Shown piece after piece: positions 29,012 to 39,519 of a stretch of 64,000 nt of DNA. The position numbers were made by a program, and so were the translations under genes. A model generated the notes under the pieces. It was given only the letters and a program-made list of their open reading frames with translations. It was not told the origin of the DNA and did no database searches. The stretch spans positions 1 to 64,000 of the forward strand of contig NZ_JODL01000029.1 of assembly GCF_000718985.1 (NCBI RefSeq), given 5' to 3'. The first letter of the stretch is position 1; each line of letters begins with the position of its first letter. Origin of the DNA: Streptomyces megasporus (GTDB lineage: Bacteria > Actinomycetota > Actinomycetes > Streptomycetales > Streptomycetaceae).

Positions 29012-29551
29012 TTACTTACCAGCCTTTCCGACCTTGCGGCGGATGACCTCGCCCGCGTACTTGACACCCTTGGCCTTGTACGGGTCGGGCTTGCGGAGCT
29101 TGCGGATCCGCGCGGCGATCTCGCCGACCTTCTGCTTGTCGATGCCCTCGACGCTGAACCGGGTCGGGGTCTCGACCTTGAAGGTGATGCCCTCGGGGGC
29201 CTCGACGAGGATCGGGTGGCTGTAGCCCAGGGAGAACTCCAGGTTGGAGCCCTTGGCCTGGACGCGGTAACCGACACCGCTGATCTCGAGCTGCTTGGTG
29301 TAACCCTGGGTCACGCCAGTGATCATGTTCGCCACCAGCGTGCGGGACAGGCCGTGGAGGGCCTTGTTCCGGTTCTCGTCGTTCGGGCGGGTGACACGGA
29401 GCGTGCCGTCCTCGTCCTTGGCGACCTCGATGGGCGCGGCGACGGTGTGCGTCAGGGTGCCCTTGGGGCCCTTCACGGCGACCGTACGGCCATCGATGGT
29501 GACGTCCACACCGGCGGGAACCTGGATGGGGAGCTTGCCGATACGCGACAT
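29012..29551 (-). CDS. rplF: 50S ribosomal protein L6
   Basis: The 179-residue product starts [20 protein letters not shown] and ends with the L6 signature [20 protein letters not shown], near the sarcin-ricin loop site on the ribosome. Normal length. Confidence 0.97.
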   Translation of the reverse strand: MSRIGKLPIQVPAGVDVTIDGRTVAVKGPKGTLTHTVAAPIEVAKDEDGTLRVTRPNDENRNKALHGLSRTLVANMITGVTQGYTKQLEISGVGYRVQAKGSNLEFSLGYSHPILVEAPEGITFKVETPTRFSVEGIDKQKVGEIAARIRKLRKPDPYKAKGVKYAGEVIRRKVGKAGK

Positions 29552-29575
29552 GAGCTTTTCCTCCGTTCCCTTCCG

Positions 29576-29974
29576 TTACCAGACGTAGGCGAGGACTTCC
29601 CCACCCACGCCCTTCTTCTGCGCCTGCTTGTCGGTGAGGAGACCGTGGGAGGTGGAGATGATCGCCACGCCCAGGCCGCCGAGCACCCTCGGCAGGTTGG
29701 TGGACTTTGCGTAGACCCGCAGACCCGGCTTGCTGATGCGCTTGATGCCGGCGATCGAACGCTCGCGGTTCGGGCCGAACTTCAGCTCCAGGACGAGGTT
29801 CTTGCCCACCTGGGCGTCCTCGACCTTCCAGCCGGTGATGTAGCCCTCCTGCTGGAGGAGCTCCGCGATGTGCGCCTTGATCTTGCTGTGCGGCATCACG
29901 ACGGTGTCGTGGTAGGCCGAGTTCGCGTTTCGCAGACGCGTCAGCATGTCTGCGATCGGATCGGTCATGGTCAT
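29576..29974 (-). CDS. rpsH: 30S ribosomal protein S8
   Basis: The 132-residue product has [20 protein letters not shown] and the C-terminal [19 protein letters not shown]. In E. coli S8 represses the spc operon by binding mRNA near rplE. Here the gene is preceded by an unusually long structured spacer (29975-30242). Confidence 0.97.
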   Translation of the reverse strand: MTMTDPIADMLTRLRNANSAYHDTVVMPHSKIKAHIAELLQQEGYITGWKVEDAQVGKNLVLELKFGPNRERSIAGIKRISKPGLRVYAKSTNLPRVLGGLGVAIISTSHGLLTDKQAQKKGVGGEVLAYVW

Positions 29975-30242
29975 GTGATGGCCTTGGGCCTCTCTCGCCG
30001 GGGTTTCCTCCGCTCCTCGTTCGCCCGAGCGGGGCCGGACGGGTGGTGCGGGGACCTACGGCGTAGTCGTTTTCGATAGCGGGCTTGTCTGCCCGCGCGG
30101 GCGGCCGTGGTCGGCGAGCGCCTGTTCCACCGCCTTCACGGCGTGTGGGCCGGGCTCTCGCCGACCAGGTTGACCTAGGGCCCTGGTGGGCCCGCCTGCT
30201 CGTCCGTGCCCCCGTGGGGGACGCCGGCCGAGTCGGGGCGGG
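29975..30242 (-). promoter_or_regulatory. Structured 268-base spacer between rpsN and rpsH
   Basis: Most neighbouring genes in this block are separated by 0-45 bases, so the gap stands out. It contains an inverted repeat GGTCGGCGAG (30109-30118) / CTCGCCGACC (30157-30166) and a palindrome GCCCGCGCGGGC at 30091-30102. There is no convincing open frame. It may hold a processing, attenuation or S8-binding site, or a promoter, but none of these is proven. Confidence 0.4.
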
Positions 30243-30428
30243 TTACCAGGAGCTCTTGGTGACGCCCGGCAGCTCGCCGCGGTGGGCCATCTCACGAAGG
30301 CACACGCGGCACAGGCCGAACTTGCGGTAGACGGAGTGGGGACGGCCGCAGCGCTGGCACCGCGTGTACGCGCGCACCGAGAACTTCGGCTTGCGGGCCG
30401 CCTTGGCAATCAGAGCCTTCTTAGCCAC
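30243..30428 (-). CDS. rpsN: 30S ribosomal protein S14, zinc-binding (type Z)
   Basis: A 61-residue short-form S14 with a zinc ribbon: Cys24, Cys27, Cys40, Cys43 (CQRC...CRVC). It starts [20 protein letters not shown] and ends [11 protein letters not shown]. The long zinc-free paralogue found elsewhere in many streptomycetes is not in this window. Confidence 0.97.
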   Translation of the reverse strand: MAKKALIAKAARKPKFSVRAYTRCQRCGRPHSVYRKFGLCRVCLREMAHRGELPGVTKSSW

Positions 30429-30431
30429 GGC

Positions 30432-30995
30432 TCAGGCCTCCTTGAACGGGAATCCGAGGTGACGCAGCAGGGCGCGGCCCTCCTCGTCGGTGTTCGCCGT
30501 GGTGACCACGGTGATGTCCATGCCCCGGACCCGGTCGATCTTGTCCTGGTCGATCTCGTGGAACATGACCTGCTCCGTGAGACCGAAGGTGTAGTTGCCG
30601 CGGCCGTCGAACTGCTTCGGCGACAGTCCGCGGAAGTCGCGGATGCGCGGCAGCGCCAGCGACAGCAGGCGGTCCAGGAACTCCCACATCCGGTCGCCCC
30701 GCAGGGTGACGTGGGCACCGATCGGCTGCCCCTCGCGCAGCTTGAACTGCGCGATGGACTTCCGGGCCTTGGTCACGGCCGGCTTCTGGCCGGTGATCGT
30801 GGCGAGGTCGCGGACGGCGCCCTCGATCAGCTTGGAGTCGCGAGCGGCCTCGCCCACGCCCATGTTGACCACGATCTTGGTGAGACCGGGGATCTGCATG
30901 ACGTTCTCGTACTTGAACTCGTCACGCAGCTTGTCCGCGATCTCCTCGCGGTAGCGCGCCTTCAGACGCGGCTGCACGTTGGTCGCGGTAGTCAT
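30432..30995 (-). CDS. rplE: 50S ribosomal protein L5
   Basis: A 187-residue 5S rRNA-binding protein with [37 protein letters not shown] and [19 protein letters not shown]. The ATG shares a base with the rplX stop (TGATG overlap at 30995). Confidence 0.97.
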   Translation of the reverse strand: MTTATNVQPRLKARYREEIADKLRDEFKYENVMQIPGLTKIVVNMGVGEAARDSKLIEGAVRDLATITGQKPAVTKARKSIAQFKLREGQPIGAHVTLRGDRMWEFLDRLLSLALPRIRDFRGLSPKQFDGRGNYTFGLTEQVMFHEIDQDKIDRVRGMDITVVTTANTDEEGRALLRHLGFPFKEA

Positions 30996-31318
30996 CAGAT
31001 GTCCTCACCGGTCCGCTTGGCAACGCGGATCTTGTTGCCCTTGTCGTCGAAGCGGTAACCGACGCGGGTGGCGACCTTCTTCCCGTCCTTCTCCACGACG
31101 AGCATCACGTTGCTCACGTGGATCGGGGCCTCGGTCGTCACGATGCCGCCGGTCTTGGAGCCCCGGGCGGTCTGTCCGGCCTTGGTGTGCTTCTTGACCC
31201 GGTTCACGCCCTCGACCAGGACGCGGTCCTCGCGGGGGAAGGCCGCGATGACCTTGCCCTGCTTGCCCTTGTCCTTGCCGGTGATGACCTGGACCAGGTC
31301 GCCCTTCTTGATCTTCAT
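30995..31318 (-). CDS. rplX: 50S ribosomal protein L24
   Basis: The 107-residue product starts [20 protein letters not shown], a KOW-type motif, and contains [14 protein letters not shown]. It lies 3 bases after rplN and overlaps rplE by one base. Confidence 0.97.
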   Translation of the reverse strand: MKIKKGDLVQVITGKDKGKQGKVIAAFPREDRVLVEGVNRVKKHTKAGQTARGSKTGGIVTTEAPIHVSNVMLVVEKDGKKVATRVGYRFDDKGNKIRVAKRTGEDI

Positions 31319-31321
31319 CGG

Positions 31322-31690
31322 TTACAGCACCTCCGGCGCGAGGGAGATGATCTTCATGAACTTCTTCTCGCGCAGCTCACGGCCCACCGGGCCGAAGATA
31401 CGGGTGCCGCGGGGGTCGCCATCGTTCTTGAGGATGACGGCCGCGTTCTCGTCGAAGCGGATGTAAGAGCCGTCCGGGCGGCGGCGCTCCTTGACGGTGC
31501 GCACGATGACGGCCTTGACGATGTCGCCCTTCTTCACGTTGCCACCGGGGATCGCGTCCTTGACGGTGGCGACGATGACGTCACCGATACCCGCGTAGCG
31601 GCGGCCGGAGCCCCCGAGAACACGGATGCAAAGGATCTCCTTGGCTCCCGTGTTGTCGGCGACGCGCAGTCGCGACTCCTGCTGGATCAC
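31322..31690 (-). CDS. rplN: 50S ribosomal protein L14
   Basis: The 122-residue product starts at GTG 31690 (reading as [20 protein letters not shown]), with AGGAG at a good distance. The signature [20 protein letters not shown] and the C-terminal [20 protein letters not shown] are intact. First gene of the spc block, 100 bases after rpsQ. Confidence 0.97.
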   Translation of the reverse strand: MIQQESRLRVADNTGAKEILCIRVLGGSGRRYAGIGDVIVATVKDAIPGGNVKKGDIVKAVIVRTVKERRRPDGSYIRFDENAAVILKNDGDPRGTRIFGPVGRELREKKFMKIISLAPEVL

Positions 31691-31790
31691 GTCTATCTCC
31701 TGATCGTCTGCCGGTTCCCGGCGGGTGCGTGTGCGGCACACGCACCTCGCCGAGCCTGGCGGAACTCGTCCCGAGGAGAGGTCTCGGGGA

Positions 31791-32081
31791 TTACTTGGCC
31801 TTCTCGAGGATCTCGACGACGCGCCAGCGCTTGGTCGCGGACAGCGGCCGGGTCTCCATCAGGAGGACGCGGTCGCCGACACCCGCGGCGTTCTGCTCGT
31901 CGTGCGCCTTGAGCTTGTTCGTACGGCGGATGACCTTGCCGTACAGGGCGTGCTTGACGCGGTCCTCGACGGCGACGACGACGGTCTTGTCCATCTTGTC
32001 GCTGACGACCAGACCCTCACGGGTCTTGCGGAAGCCGCGCTGCTTCTTGTTGGCAGTCTCAGTCACATTCGTCTCGCTCAT
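31791..32081 (-). CDS. rpsQ: 30S ribosomal protein S17
   Basis: The 96-residue product has the core [20 protein letters not shown] and [20 protein letters not shown], with a short polar N-terminal extension. The start overlaps the rpmC stop by one base. Last gene of the S10 block. Confidence 0.97.
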   Translation of the reverse strand: MSETNVTETANKKQRGFRKTREGLVVSDKMDKTVVVAVEDRVKHALYGKVIRRTNKLKAHDEQNAAGVGDRVLLMETRPLSATKRWRVVEILEKAK

Positions 32082-32305
32082 CAGGCGCTCTCCACCGTCT
32101 CGATGCCGAGCTCGCGCTCCCGCATCAAGGTGTAGATCCGGGCGATGTCCTTACGGACGGCCTTCAGCCGGCCGTTGTTCTCCAGCTGTCCGGTCGCCGC
32201 CTGGAAACGGAGCTTGAAGAGCTCCTCCTTGGCCTCGCGCAGCTTCACGACGAGTTCCTCGTCGCTCAGCTCGCGCAGCTCGCTCGCCTTGGTACCGGCC
32301 GCCAT
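32081..32305 (-). CDS. rpmC: 50S ribosomal protein L29
   Basis: A 74-residue helical hairpin protein at the exit tunnel: [20 protein letters not shown] and the [19 protein letters not shown] segment. I take the ATG at 32305, which overlaps the rplP stop (TGATG); a GTG three bases upstream is also possible. Confidence 0.96.
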   Translation of the reverse strand: MAAGTKASELRELSDEELVVKLREAKEELFKLRFQAATGQLENNGRLKAVRKDIARIYTLMRERELGIETVESA

Positions 32306-32724
32306 CACGACTCACCTGCCTCGCGCCGAACGATCCGGCACTTCATCGGAAGCTTGTGAGCAGCGCGGGTGAGCGCCTCACGAGCAATCTTCTCGTTCGG
32401 GTAGGACAGCTCGAACATCACCCGACCGGGCTTGACGTTCGCGACCCACCACTCCGGCGAACCCTTACCGGAACCCATGCGGGTCTCGGCGGGCTTCTTG
32501 GTCAGCGGGCGGTCCGGGTAGATGTTGATCCACACCTTGCCGCCACGCTTGATGTGCCGCGTCATGGAGATACGAGCGGCCTCGATCTGCCGGTTCGTCA
32601 CATAGGCGCCGGTGACGGCCTGGATGCCGTACTCGCCGAAAGCAACCTCGGTGCCACCCTTGGCCATGCCCTTGCGCTTCGGGTGGTGCTGCTTGCGGTG
32701 CTTGACCCTGCGGGGGATCAGCAT
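32305..32724 (-). CDS. rplP: 50S ribosomal protein L16
   Basis: The 139-residue product starts [20 protein letters not shown] and has the L16 signatures [20 protein letters not shown] and [19 protein letters not shown]. It lies near the A-site tRNA and 5 bases after rpsC. Confidence 0.97.
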   Translation of the reverse strand: MLIPRRVKHRKQHHPKRKGMAKGGTEVAFGEYGIQAVTGAYVTNRQIEAARISMTRHIKRGGKVWINIYPDRPLTKKPAETRMGSGKGSPEWWVANVKPGRVMFELSYPNEKIAREALTRAAHKLPMKCRIVRREAGES

Positions 32725-32729
32725 GACGG

Positions 32730-33560
32730 TCAGGCCTCCTTTCCGGCGGAGCCGGTGCTCTCGGCGGCCGGAGCGGAGGTGTTCGCCTCGGCGGCCTTGG
32801 GAGCCTCGGTCCTCTCCTGCTGCGGCTTGCGGCCGCGGCCACCGCGCTCGCCACCGCGGCGCGGGCGGTCGCTGCCACCGCGCGACGGGCGGTTGCCGGC
32901 GCGGGCGGCGGCGTTCTCGGCACGGACCTCGGCGATGTTCTTGACGTCGCCCTTGTAGATCCAGACCTTCACACCGATCCGGCCGAAGGTCGTCCGGGCC
33001 TCGAAGAAGCCGTAGTCGACGTTGGCGCGGAGGGTGTGCAGGGGAACGCGACCCTCGCGGTAGAACTCCGAGCGGGACATCTCGGCGCCGCCGAGACGGC
33101 CACCGCACTGGATCTTGATGCCCTTGGCGCCGGCCTTCATCGTGCTCTGCATCGACTTGCGCATCGCACGGCGGAAGGAGACGCGGGAGGACAGTTGCTC
33201 GGCGACGGCCTGGGCCACCAGTTGAGCGTCCGTCTCCGGGTTCTTGACCTCGAGGATGTTGAACTGGATCTGCTTGCCGGTCAGCTTCTCGAGCCGGCCG
33301 CGGATGCGCTCCGCCTCGGCGCCGCGGCGGCCGATCACGATGCCCGGACGGGCGGTGTGAACGTCGACGCGGACGCGGTCACGGGTGCGCTCGATCTCCA
33401 CCTTGGAGATGCCGGCCCGCTCCATGCCCTGCGTGAGCAGGCGGCGGATCTCGACGTCTTCCTTGATGTAGTCCTTGTACAGCTTGTCGGCGTACCAGCG
33501 GGACTTGAAGTCCGTGGTGATGCCGAGCCGGAACCCGTGCGGGTTTACCTTCTGGCCCAT
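32730..33560 (-). CDS. rpsC: 30S ribosomal protein S3
   Basis: The 276-residue product has the KH-domain segment [20 protein letters not shown] and [20 protein letters not shown]. After the core (~residue 215) it carries a ~60-residue Arg/Gly- then Ala/Glu-rich extension ([20 protein letters not shown]) not found in E. coli S3. Its ATG overlaps the rplV stop by one base (TAATG). Confidence 0.97.
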   Translation of the reverse strand: MGQKVNPHGFRLGITTDFKSRWYADKLYKDYIKEDVEIRRLLTQGMERAGISKVEIERTRDRVRVDVHTARPGIVIGRRGAEAERIRGRLEKLTGKQIQFNILEVKNPETDAQLVAQAVAEQLSSRVSFRRAMRKSMQSTMKAGAKGIKIQCGGRLGGAEMSRSEFYREGRVPLHTLRANVDYGFFEARTTFGRIGVKVWIYKGDVKNIAEVRAENAAARAGNRPSRGGSDRPRRGGERGGRGRKPQQERTEAPKAAEANTSAPAAESTGSAGKEA

Positions 33561-33907
33561 TACCGGGTTCCTTCCTTGCTGCTGACGACCACGGTGATGT
33601 GGCTGGTCCGCTTGCGGATCCGGTAGGCGCGCCCCTGGGCGCGCGGGCGGAACCGCTTCAGGGTCGGGCCCTCGTCGACGTACGCCTCGGAGACGTACAG
33701 GCTGTCGACGTCCGTGTGGTCGTAATTGTGCGCGGCGTTGGCAATGGCGCTGTCGAGCACCTTGCCGACCGGAACGCTCGCGGCCTGCGGGGCGAAACGC
33801 AGGACCGCCTGAGCCTCCGTGGCGTCCAGGCCACGGATGAGGTCCACCACGCGGCGGGCCTTCATGGGCGTGACGCGGATGTACCGCGCCTGGGCCCTGG
33901 CTTCCAT
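33560..33907 (-). CDS. rplV: 50S ribosomal protein L22
   Basis: A 115-residue exit-tunnel protein, [20 protein letters not shown], with [17 protein letters not shown] forming the beta-hairpin region. The start at ATG 33907 follows the family and has GAAGGGA upstream. An in-frame ATG at 33931 is less likely. Confidence 0.96.
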   Translation of the reverse strand: MEARAQARYIRVTPMKARRVVDLIRGLDATEAQAVLRFAPQAASVPVGKVLDSAIANAAHNYDHTDVDSLYVSEAYVDEGPTLKRFRPRAQGRAYRIRKRTSHITVVVSSKEGTR

Positions 33908-33953
33908 GGTTGTCCCTTCGGTGTCAGTCATTGGTCTTCGCTTTTTCCGCAGA

Positions 33954-34235
33954 TCAGCGACGACGCGACTTGCGGTCGTCCTTCTCGTGGCCGCGGAAGG
34001 TGCGGGTCGGCGCGAACTCGCCGAGCTTGTGGCCGACCATCGACTCGGTGACGAACACCGGGACGTGCTTGCGGCCGTCGTGCACCGCGATCGTGTGGCC
34101 CAGCATGGCCGGGACGATCATCGAGCGGCGGGACCAGGTCTTGATGACGTTCTTGGTGCCGGCTTCGTTCTGTGCGTCCACCTTCTTGATCAGGTGGTCG
34201 TCGACGAAGGGCCCCTTCTTGAGACTGCGCGGCAT
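33954..34235 (-). CDS. rpsS: 30S ribosomal protein S19
   Basis: The 93-residue product starts [20 protein letters not shown] and contains [19 protein letters not shown], the S19 signature. It lies between rplB (14 bases) and rplV. Confidence 0.97.
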   Translation of the reverse strand: MPRSLKKGPFVDDHLIKKVDAQNEAGTKNVIKTWSRRSMIVPAMLGHTIAVHDGRKHVPVFVTESMVGHKLGEFAPTRTFRGHEKDDRKSRRR

Positions 34236-34249
34236 CGAAAACCCGCCTC

Positions 34250-35086
34250 CTAGCGCTTCTTGTTCGTCTTGCGGCGGCGGACGATGTACTTGTTGCTGGC
34301 CTTCTTGGGCGAGCGCGTACGTCCTTCCTTCTTGCCCCACGGCGAGACCGGGTGACGACCACCGGAGGTCTTGCCCTCACCACCACCGTGCGGGTGGTCG
34401 ACGGGGTTCATGACCACACCGCGGACGCTCGGGCGGACGCCCTTCCAGCGCATACGGCCGGCCTTGCCCCAGTTGATGTTCGACTGCTCGGCGTTGCCGA
34501 CCTCGCCGACGGTGGCGCGGCAGCGGACGTCGACCAGGCGGATCTCACCGGACGGCATGCGCAGGTGGGCCATGCGGCCCTCCTTCGCCAGCAACTGCAC
34601 GGAGGCACCGGCGGAGCGGGCGAACTTCGCGCCGCCACCGGGACGCAGCTCGATGGCGTGGAGGGTCGTACCGACCGGGATGTTGCGCAGCGCGAGGTTG
34701 TTGCCCGGCTTGATGTCGGCGTTCGGGCCGTTCTCGACCCGGTCGCCCTGCTTCAGGCCGGCCGGCGCGAGGATGTAGCGCTTCTCGCCGTCGGCGTAGT
34801 GGAGCAGCGCGATGCGCGCGGTGCGGTTCGGGTCGTACTCGATGTGCGCGACCTTGGCCGGCACGCCGTCCTTGTCGTGCCGACGGAAGTCGATCACCCG
34901 GTAGGCGCGCTTGTGGCCACCGCCCTGGTGGCGGACGGTCACACGACCGGTGTTGTTACGGCCGCCCTTGCTGTGCAGGGGGCGGACCAGCGACTTCTCC
35001 GGCGTGGACCGCGTGATCTCGACGAAGTCGGCGACACTGGCGCCACGACGGCCCGGAGTCGTCGGCTTGTACTTGCGGATACCCAT
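34250..35086 (-). CDS. rplB: 50S ribosomal protein L2
   Basis: A 278-residue protein needed for subunit joining and peptidyl transfer. Contains [28 protein letters not shown]-type segments ([12 protein letters not shown]) and the C-terminal [20 protein letters not shown] with the conserved histidine. Normal length. Confidence 0.98.
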   Translation of the reverse strand: MGIRKYKPTTPGRRGASVADFVEITRSTPEKSLVRPLHSKGGRNNTGRVTVRHQGGGHKRAYRVIDFRRHDKDGVPAKVAHIEYDPNRTARIALLHYADGEKRYILAPAGLKQGDRVENGPNADIKPGNNLALRNIPVGTTLHAIELRPGGGAKFARSAGASVQLLAKEGRMAHLRMPSGEIRLVDVRCRATVGEVGNAEQSNINWGKAGRMRWKGVRPSVRGVVMNPVDHPHGGGEGKTSGGRHPVSPWGKKEGRTRSPKKASNKYIVRRRKTNKKR

Positions 35087-35126
35087 TTCTCAGTCCTCGT
35101 CCGATATCGGACGGCTCGACCTCCGG

Positions 35127-35450
35127 TTAGGAGACCGGACCGCCGAAGATGTCGATACGGTCGCCCTCGGCGAGGGTCACGACGGCGCGCTTGGTGTCGG
35201 CGCGCTTGCCGTAGCCCGTGCGGGTGCGCTTGCGCTTGCCCTGCCGGTTGATCGTGTTGACCCCGGTGACCTTGACCGAGAAGACCGCCTCGACGGCCTG
35301 CTTGATCTGGGTCTTGTTGGCACGCGGGTCGACGACGAACGTGTACTTGTTCTCGTCCAGCAGCGCGTAGCTCTTCTCCGAGACCACCGGCTTGATCAGG
35401 ATGTCGCGGGGGTCGGTGAAGGTCTTGCTGGTGACGGTCGCCTCGGTCAT
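35127..35450 (-). CDS. rplW: 50S ribosomal protein L23
   Basis: A 107-residue exit-site protein and docking point for SRP and trigger factor: [40 protein letters not shown]. Its ATG overlaps the rplD stop by one base. Confidence 0.97.
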   Translation of the reverse strand: MTEATVTSKTFTDPRDILIKPVVSEKSYALLDENKYTFVVDPRANKTQIKQAVEAVFSVKVTGVNTINRQGKRKRTRTGYGKRADTKRAVVTLAEGDRIDIFGGPVS

Positions 35451-36103
35451 CAGGCGTCGCTCCCTTCGCGCTCGACGGCCTTGCGGCCGGCCACGAAGCT
35501 CTCGAAGGCGGCCTTCGTGAAGACCACGTCGTCGGAGACGAGCACGTCGTAGGTGTTCAACTGGCCCGGCTCCAGGATGTGCACCTGGGGCAGGTTGCGC
35601 GCGGACAGCCACGCGGCCTTGTCGGTCCGCTCGGCGACCAGCAGCACGTTCTTGCGGTCGCTGATCTTGCCGAACAGGGCCTTGGCGGCCTTGGTGGACG
35701 GGTTCTCGCCCTCGATCACGTCGGTGACGACGTGGATGCGGTTGTGGCGGGCCCGGTCGGAGAGGGCACCGCGCAGGGCGGCGGCCTTCATCTTCTTCGG
35801 GGTCCGCTGCGAGTAGTCGCGCGGCACGGGACCGTGCACGACGCCACCACCGGCGAACTGCGGAGCGCGGATCGAGCCCTGGCGGGCGCGGCCGGTGCCC
35901 TTCTGGCGGTACGGCTTCCTGCCACCGCCGCGGACCTCGCCGCGGGTCTTGGTCTTGTGCGTGCCCTGGCGGGCAGCGGCCAGCTGCGCGACGACGACCT
36001 GGTGGATCAGCGGAACGCTGACCTTGGCGTCGAAGATCTCCTCGGGGAGCTCGACGGTCCCGGCCTTGTCGCCTGCCGGCGAAAGGATGTCAATGGTGCT
36101 CAT
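35450..36103 (-). CDS. rplD: 50S ribosomal protein L4
   Basis: The 217-residue product has the tunnel-loop region [20 protein letters not shown] and [18 protein letters not shown]4 is the autoregulator of the S10 operon in E. coli; whether it acts so here is not known. Eight bases after rplC. Confidence 0.97.
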   Translation of the reverse strand: MSTIDILSPAGDKAGTVELPEEIFDAKVSVPLIHQVVVAQLAAARQGTHKTKTRGEVRGGGRKPYRQKGTGRARQGSIRAPQFAGGGVVHGPVPRDYSQRTPKKMKAAALRGALSDRARHNRIHVVTDVIEGENPSTKAAKALFGKISDRKNVLLVAERTDKAAWLSARNLPQVHILEPGQLNTYDVLVSDDVVFTKAAFESFVAGRKAVEREGSDA

Positions 36104-36111
36104 CGGTTACC

Positions 36112-36759
36112 TCAAGCCCCCTTGGCCGCGGTACGGACCAGGACGAGGCCGCCGTTCGGACCGGGAACCGCGCCCTTGATGAGCAGCAGACCCTTCTCCG
36201 CGTCAACGGCGTGGACGGTCAGGTTCTGGGTGGTGACCCGCTCGTTGCCCATGCGGCCGGCCATGCGCAGGCCCTTGAACACGCGGCCCGGGGTGGCGCA
36301 GCCGCCGATGGAACCGGGCGAGCGGTGCTTGCGCTGCGTGCCGTGGCCGGCGCCGAGGCCGCCGAAGCCGTGGCGCTTCATGACACCGGCGGTGCCCTTG
36401 CCCTTGCTCTTGCCGGTCACGTCGACCTTGACGCCGGCCTCGAACACCTCGGCGGTGATCTCCTGGCCGAGCTCGTACTCGCCGGCGTCGGCGGTGCGCA
36501 GCTCCACCAGGTGGCGGCGCGGGGTCACGTTGGCCTTGTCGAAGTGACCCTTGAGGGGCTTGTTCACCTTGCGCGGGTCGATCTCGCCGAAGGCGATCTG
36601 GACGGCCTCGTAGCCGTCCCTGTCTGCGGTGCGCACCTGGGTGACGACACAGGGGCCGGCCTTGACGACGGTCACCGGGACGACACGGTTGTTCTCGTCC
36701 CAGACCTGGGTCATGCCGAGCTTCTCGCCCAGGACACCCTTGATCTGCTTGGTGGTCAT
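36112..36759 (-). CDS. rplC: 50S ribosomal protein L3
   Basis: The 215-residue product has [20 protein letters not shown] and the central [20 protein letters not shown] loop reaching the peptidyl-transferase centre. 14 bases after rpsJ. Confidence 0.97.
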   Translation of the reverse strand: MTTKQIKGVLGEKLGMTQVWDENNRVVPVTVVKAGPCVVTQVRTADRDGYEAVQIAFGEIDPRKVNKPLKGHFDKANVTPRRHLVELRTADAGEYELGQEITAEVFEAGVKVDVTGKSKGKGTAGVMKRHGFGGLGAGHGTQRKHRSPGSIGGCATPGRVFKGLRMAGRMGNERVTTQNLTVHAVDAEKGLLLIKGAVPGPNGGLVLVRTAAKGA

Positions 36760-36773
36760 CTCTACCGGGCCTC

Positions 36774-37082
36774 TCAGAGCTTGATCTCGATGTCGACGCC
36801 GGCCGGCAGGTCCAGGCGCATCAGCGAGTCAACGGTCTTGGGCGTCGGGTCGAGGATGTCGATCAGGCGCTTGTGGGTACGCATCTCGAAGTGCTCGCGC
36901 GAGTCCTTGTACTTGTGCGGCGACTTGATGACGCAGTACACGTTCTTCTCAGTGGGCAGCGGCACCGGGCCCGCGACCGACGCACCAGTGCGGGTCACCG
37001 TCTCGACGATCTTCTTCGCCGAGGTGTCGATGACCTCGTGGTCGTAGGCCTTGAGCCGGATGCGGATCTTCTGTCCCGCCAT
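36774..37082 (-). CDS. rpsJ: 30S ribosomal protein S10
   Basis: A 102-residue protein of the 30S head that also forms the NusB-S10 antitermination complex. It starts [20 protein letters not shown] and includes [20 protein letters not shown]. First gene of the S10 block and boundary between conserved and accessory chromosome in this window. Confidence 0.97.
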   Translation of the reverse strand: MAGQKIRIRLKAYDHEVIDTSAKKIVETVTRTGASVAGPVPLPTEKNVYCVIKSPHKYKDSREHFEMRTHKRLIDILDPTPKTVDSLMRLDLPAGVDIEIKL

Positions 37083-37440
37083 GGCTACTTCGTAGTCCTG
37101 TCTCTCGTCACGCTCTGGGACCCGATGGTTGCTTCTCTCCGACCCACGCGGTCGGGCGTGTCGCACCCCTGCTGACATGGATATCCCTGGGGATTTCCCT
37201 GTATGGGGGATGCGGCGCCGAGACCGCCGGCCGGGGAGAACACCCACCGGGCGCCTGGCTGGTGCCCCGCCCACGCTTCCCGGAAGATTCCCGTACTTCC
37301 GCACCTGATGAGGAGCGACGAATACATTGGGACTCGCTTCCGGTCCTCCCGGCGGGAGGCGCGCAGCATCGGCACTCAACCGAGCAACTTGGACAGTGTG
37401 CCATATCGCCCATGCGGGTCGCCAATCGAGGCGAATAGAG
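37083..37440 (-). promoter_or_regulatory. Untranslated leader/promoter region of the S10 operon
   Basis: There are 693 bases between rpsJ and the next gene. The rpsJ-proximal part has a six-pair hairpin CCTCCC-GGC-GGGAGG at 37345-37359 and an imperfect hairpin around CCGACC...GGTCGG near 37139-37155. The 37380-37410 stretch (GTTGCTCGGTTGAGTGCCG on the minus strand) looks like a segment I associate with streptomycete rpsJ leaders. I could not identify a convincing -35/-10 pair. From 37441 to 37775 I see nothing recognisable except the ribosome site of the next gene. Confidence 0.4.
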
Positions 37441-37775
37441 GTACCCCGCGGGGGCACCGCTCAACCACTCCGCTGCCGGACACCCGTCCGATCTTCGTGG
37501 CTCCCCGTACACGGCCCCTCGCACAGGGGCCACACAGGAGTCACATCGTCCCGCGATCCGACGGTATGACCACTCCATGTCGCTCCTCGACACCATACGC
37601 GCCGCACGCCGGCGCGCGCCGGCGCCTCCGGGGGCGGACGGCGGGCGGGCGTCGGGCCGGCGACGAGCACCGACGGTGACAGAAGCGTGACGACTTCGGG
37701 GACCGCCGGTGTCCCTTGCTGTGGCACAGTGCCCTGAGCAGCGCGAACTCTTGTTCTGCCGGGGGGAGTTGAGCC

Positions 37776-39494
37776 ATGGGATACGTGCTGCCCGAGGGCG
37801 CGGACGCGATGCTCGACATCATCGGCGTGGGGTGGCCCAACGTCGACGAGGACGCCTACCGGGACATGGCGAAGGACCTGCGGGACTTCGCCGACGACGT
37901 CGACGAGGACGCCCACGCCGCCCACCAGAGCATGCAGCGGCTGATCTCCTCCGGTGACAGCGAGGCGCTCACCGCCCTGAACGGCTACTGGGGCAAGGTC
38001 AAGGACAAACACCTCAAGGACCTCGCCGACGCCGCCCGGGTCCTCGCGGACGCGCTGGACGCCGCCGCCCTGGTGATCGAGGGCCGCAAGGCGGTCGCGG
38101 TCGCCGAGCTGGTCGCCCTGGCCGCCTCCATCGGCATCGGCCTGGCCGCCGCCCCGTTCACCGCCGGCCTGTCCACCCTGCTGAGCGCCGGCGCGATCCA
38201 GGCCTGTCGGGTCGCGGTCAAACGCGCCCTGAAGGAGGCCGCGGACCTGGCGGTGGAGGAGATCGTCACCGCGATGTCCGAGCCGGCGGTGACCGCGCTG
38301 GAGAACATGGCCGCCGAACTGGTGATCCAGCTCGCCGCCGACGGGCTGGGCGTCCAGGACGGCGTGGACATGAGCAAGGTCGGCGACGCGGGCAAGGAGG
38401 GGCTGAAGGAGGGCCTCAACCTGGCCTCCGCCGGCGACGGCCCCCCGCCCAGCATGGGCGGTCTGCTCGGCAAGCTCGACATCGACGAGGACGAGCACGA
38501 CCGGGCCGCCGTCAAGCTCAACGGGGTCAGCACCTCCATGAAGGGCCGCACCTCCGGGAAGCTGACCACCGCCCGCGGGCACCAGGGCCGCACCCGCGGC
38601 AAGGACGAGATCGCCAATCTCGTCAACGAGGTCGCCGACCGGGGCATGGCGGCGTTGGAGAAGGCCACCAAACAGCTCGGCGACCACCTGGGCGGCGCCC
38701 TGCCCAAGGGCGTGCGGAACATCTCCGACTCCCACAAGACCAACGAGAAGCACACCAAGGACAAGTTCGACAACCTCAAGGCTCCCGACGGAGACGACGG
38801 CAAGAGGAAACCGGACGGCGGCGGCCCGAAGGACCCGCCGGGCGGCGGCGGAGGCGGAGGCGGCGACGGCCGCCCCGAGCGCCGCCCCCTGGACCCGCAG
38901 CCGGACTGGCACGGACGCAGCGCCGGGAAGATGAGGCACCACCGGGGCGAGGCCCTGGACGTGAGGCACCTCTCCCAGGAGGAGCGCGTACGGGTTCTGG
39001 AGGAGGAGTCGATGACCCTCGCCAACGCGGCGCGCGACGAGCCCAGGAGAGAGAAGGGCGATTACCCGATCGGAAAGGACCGGCTCGCCGCGGGGTGCTC
39101 GGGTAGCCTCCTGCACGACGGCGTCATCACGTCGCACACGAGCACCACCAAGAAGCACGGCATGAAGCTCCCCGAAACCCATCCCGTCGTCGCGGACGTA
39201 TTGAAACAGGTGGAGGACGAGCTCACCGCCAAGGGGAAAAAGGCGGGAATCGGACACGGGAAGTGCGCGGAAGTCTCCCTCGTTTCCGACCGGCTGCATC
39301 AGCTCGATCCCGACGGAACGAAGATCCGCACGGCGGAGGACGCACGCGAAGCGCTGAAGGGAGCCATGATCCACACGCGGCAGATCGGTGAGTCCAGAAG
39401 CATCGAAGAACCTCTCTCCCACGGCGAGTACAAGAAGCCGTGCCGCTCCTGCGAACACATGCTTCCTGCTCTCGGAGTGACCGCCCACAAGTGA
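37776..39494 (+). CDS. WXG100-like polymorphic toxin with YwqJ-type deaminase domain
   Basis: A 572-residue modular protein. The N-terminal ~330 residues are helical and Ala-rich, with an acidic WXG100/LXG-like start (GWPNVDEDAYRDMAKDLRDF) and a hydrophobic stretch at ~105-135. They have no signal peptide, consistent with type VII export. Residues ~345-375 are a Gly/Pro/Asp linker. The C terminus matches the YwqJ-type nucleic-acid deaminase fold: the K-C-A-E motif (Cys497, Glu499) and P-C-R-S-C (Cys556, Cys559) supply the zinc ligands and catalytic glutamate. GGGGGGAG precedes ATG 37776. SUKH-3 genes, typical immunity proteins for such toxins, follow 25 bases downstream. The family call is by motif only. 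Confidence 0.8.
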   Translation: MGYVLPEGADAMLDIIGVGWPNVDEDAYRDMAKDLRDFADDVDEDAHAAHQSMQRLISSGDSEALTALNGYWGKVKDKHLKDLADAARVLADALDAAALVIEGRKAVAVAELVALAASIGIGLAAAPFTAGLSTLLSAGAIQACRVAVKRALKEAADLAVEEIVTAMSEPAVTALENMAAELVIQLAADGLGVQDGVDMSKVGDAGKEGLKEGLNLASAGDGPPPSMGGLLGKLDIDEDEHDRAAVKLNGVSTSMKGRTSGKLTTARGHQGRTRGKDEIANLVNEVADRGMAALEKATKQLGDHLGGALPKGVRNISDSHKTNEKHTKDKFDNLKAPDGDDGKRKPDGGGPKDPPGGGGGGGGDGRPERRPLDPQPDWHGRSAGKMRHHRGEALDVRHLSQEERVRVLEEESMTLANAARDEPRREKGDYPIGKDRLAAGCSGSLLHDGVITSHTSTTKKHGMKLPETHPVVADVLKQVEDELTAKGKKAGIGHGKCAEVSLVSDRLHQLDPDGTKIRTAEDAREALKGAMIHTRQIGESRSIEEPLSHGEYKKPCRSCEHMLPALGVTAHK

Positions 39495-39519
39495 GAAGAG
39501 AGGAAAAGGAGAGGGAGAA

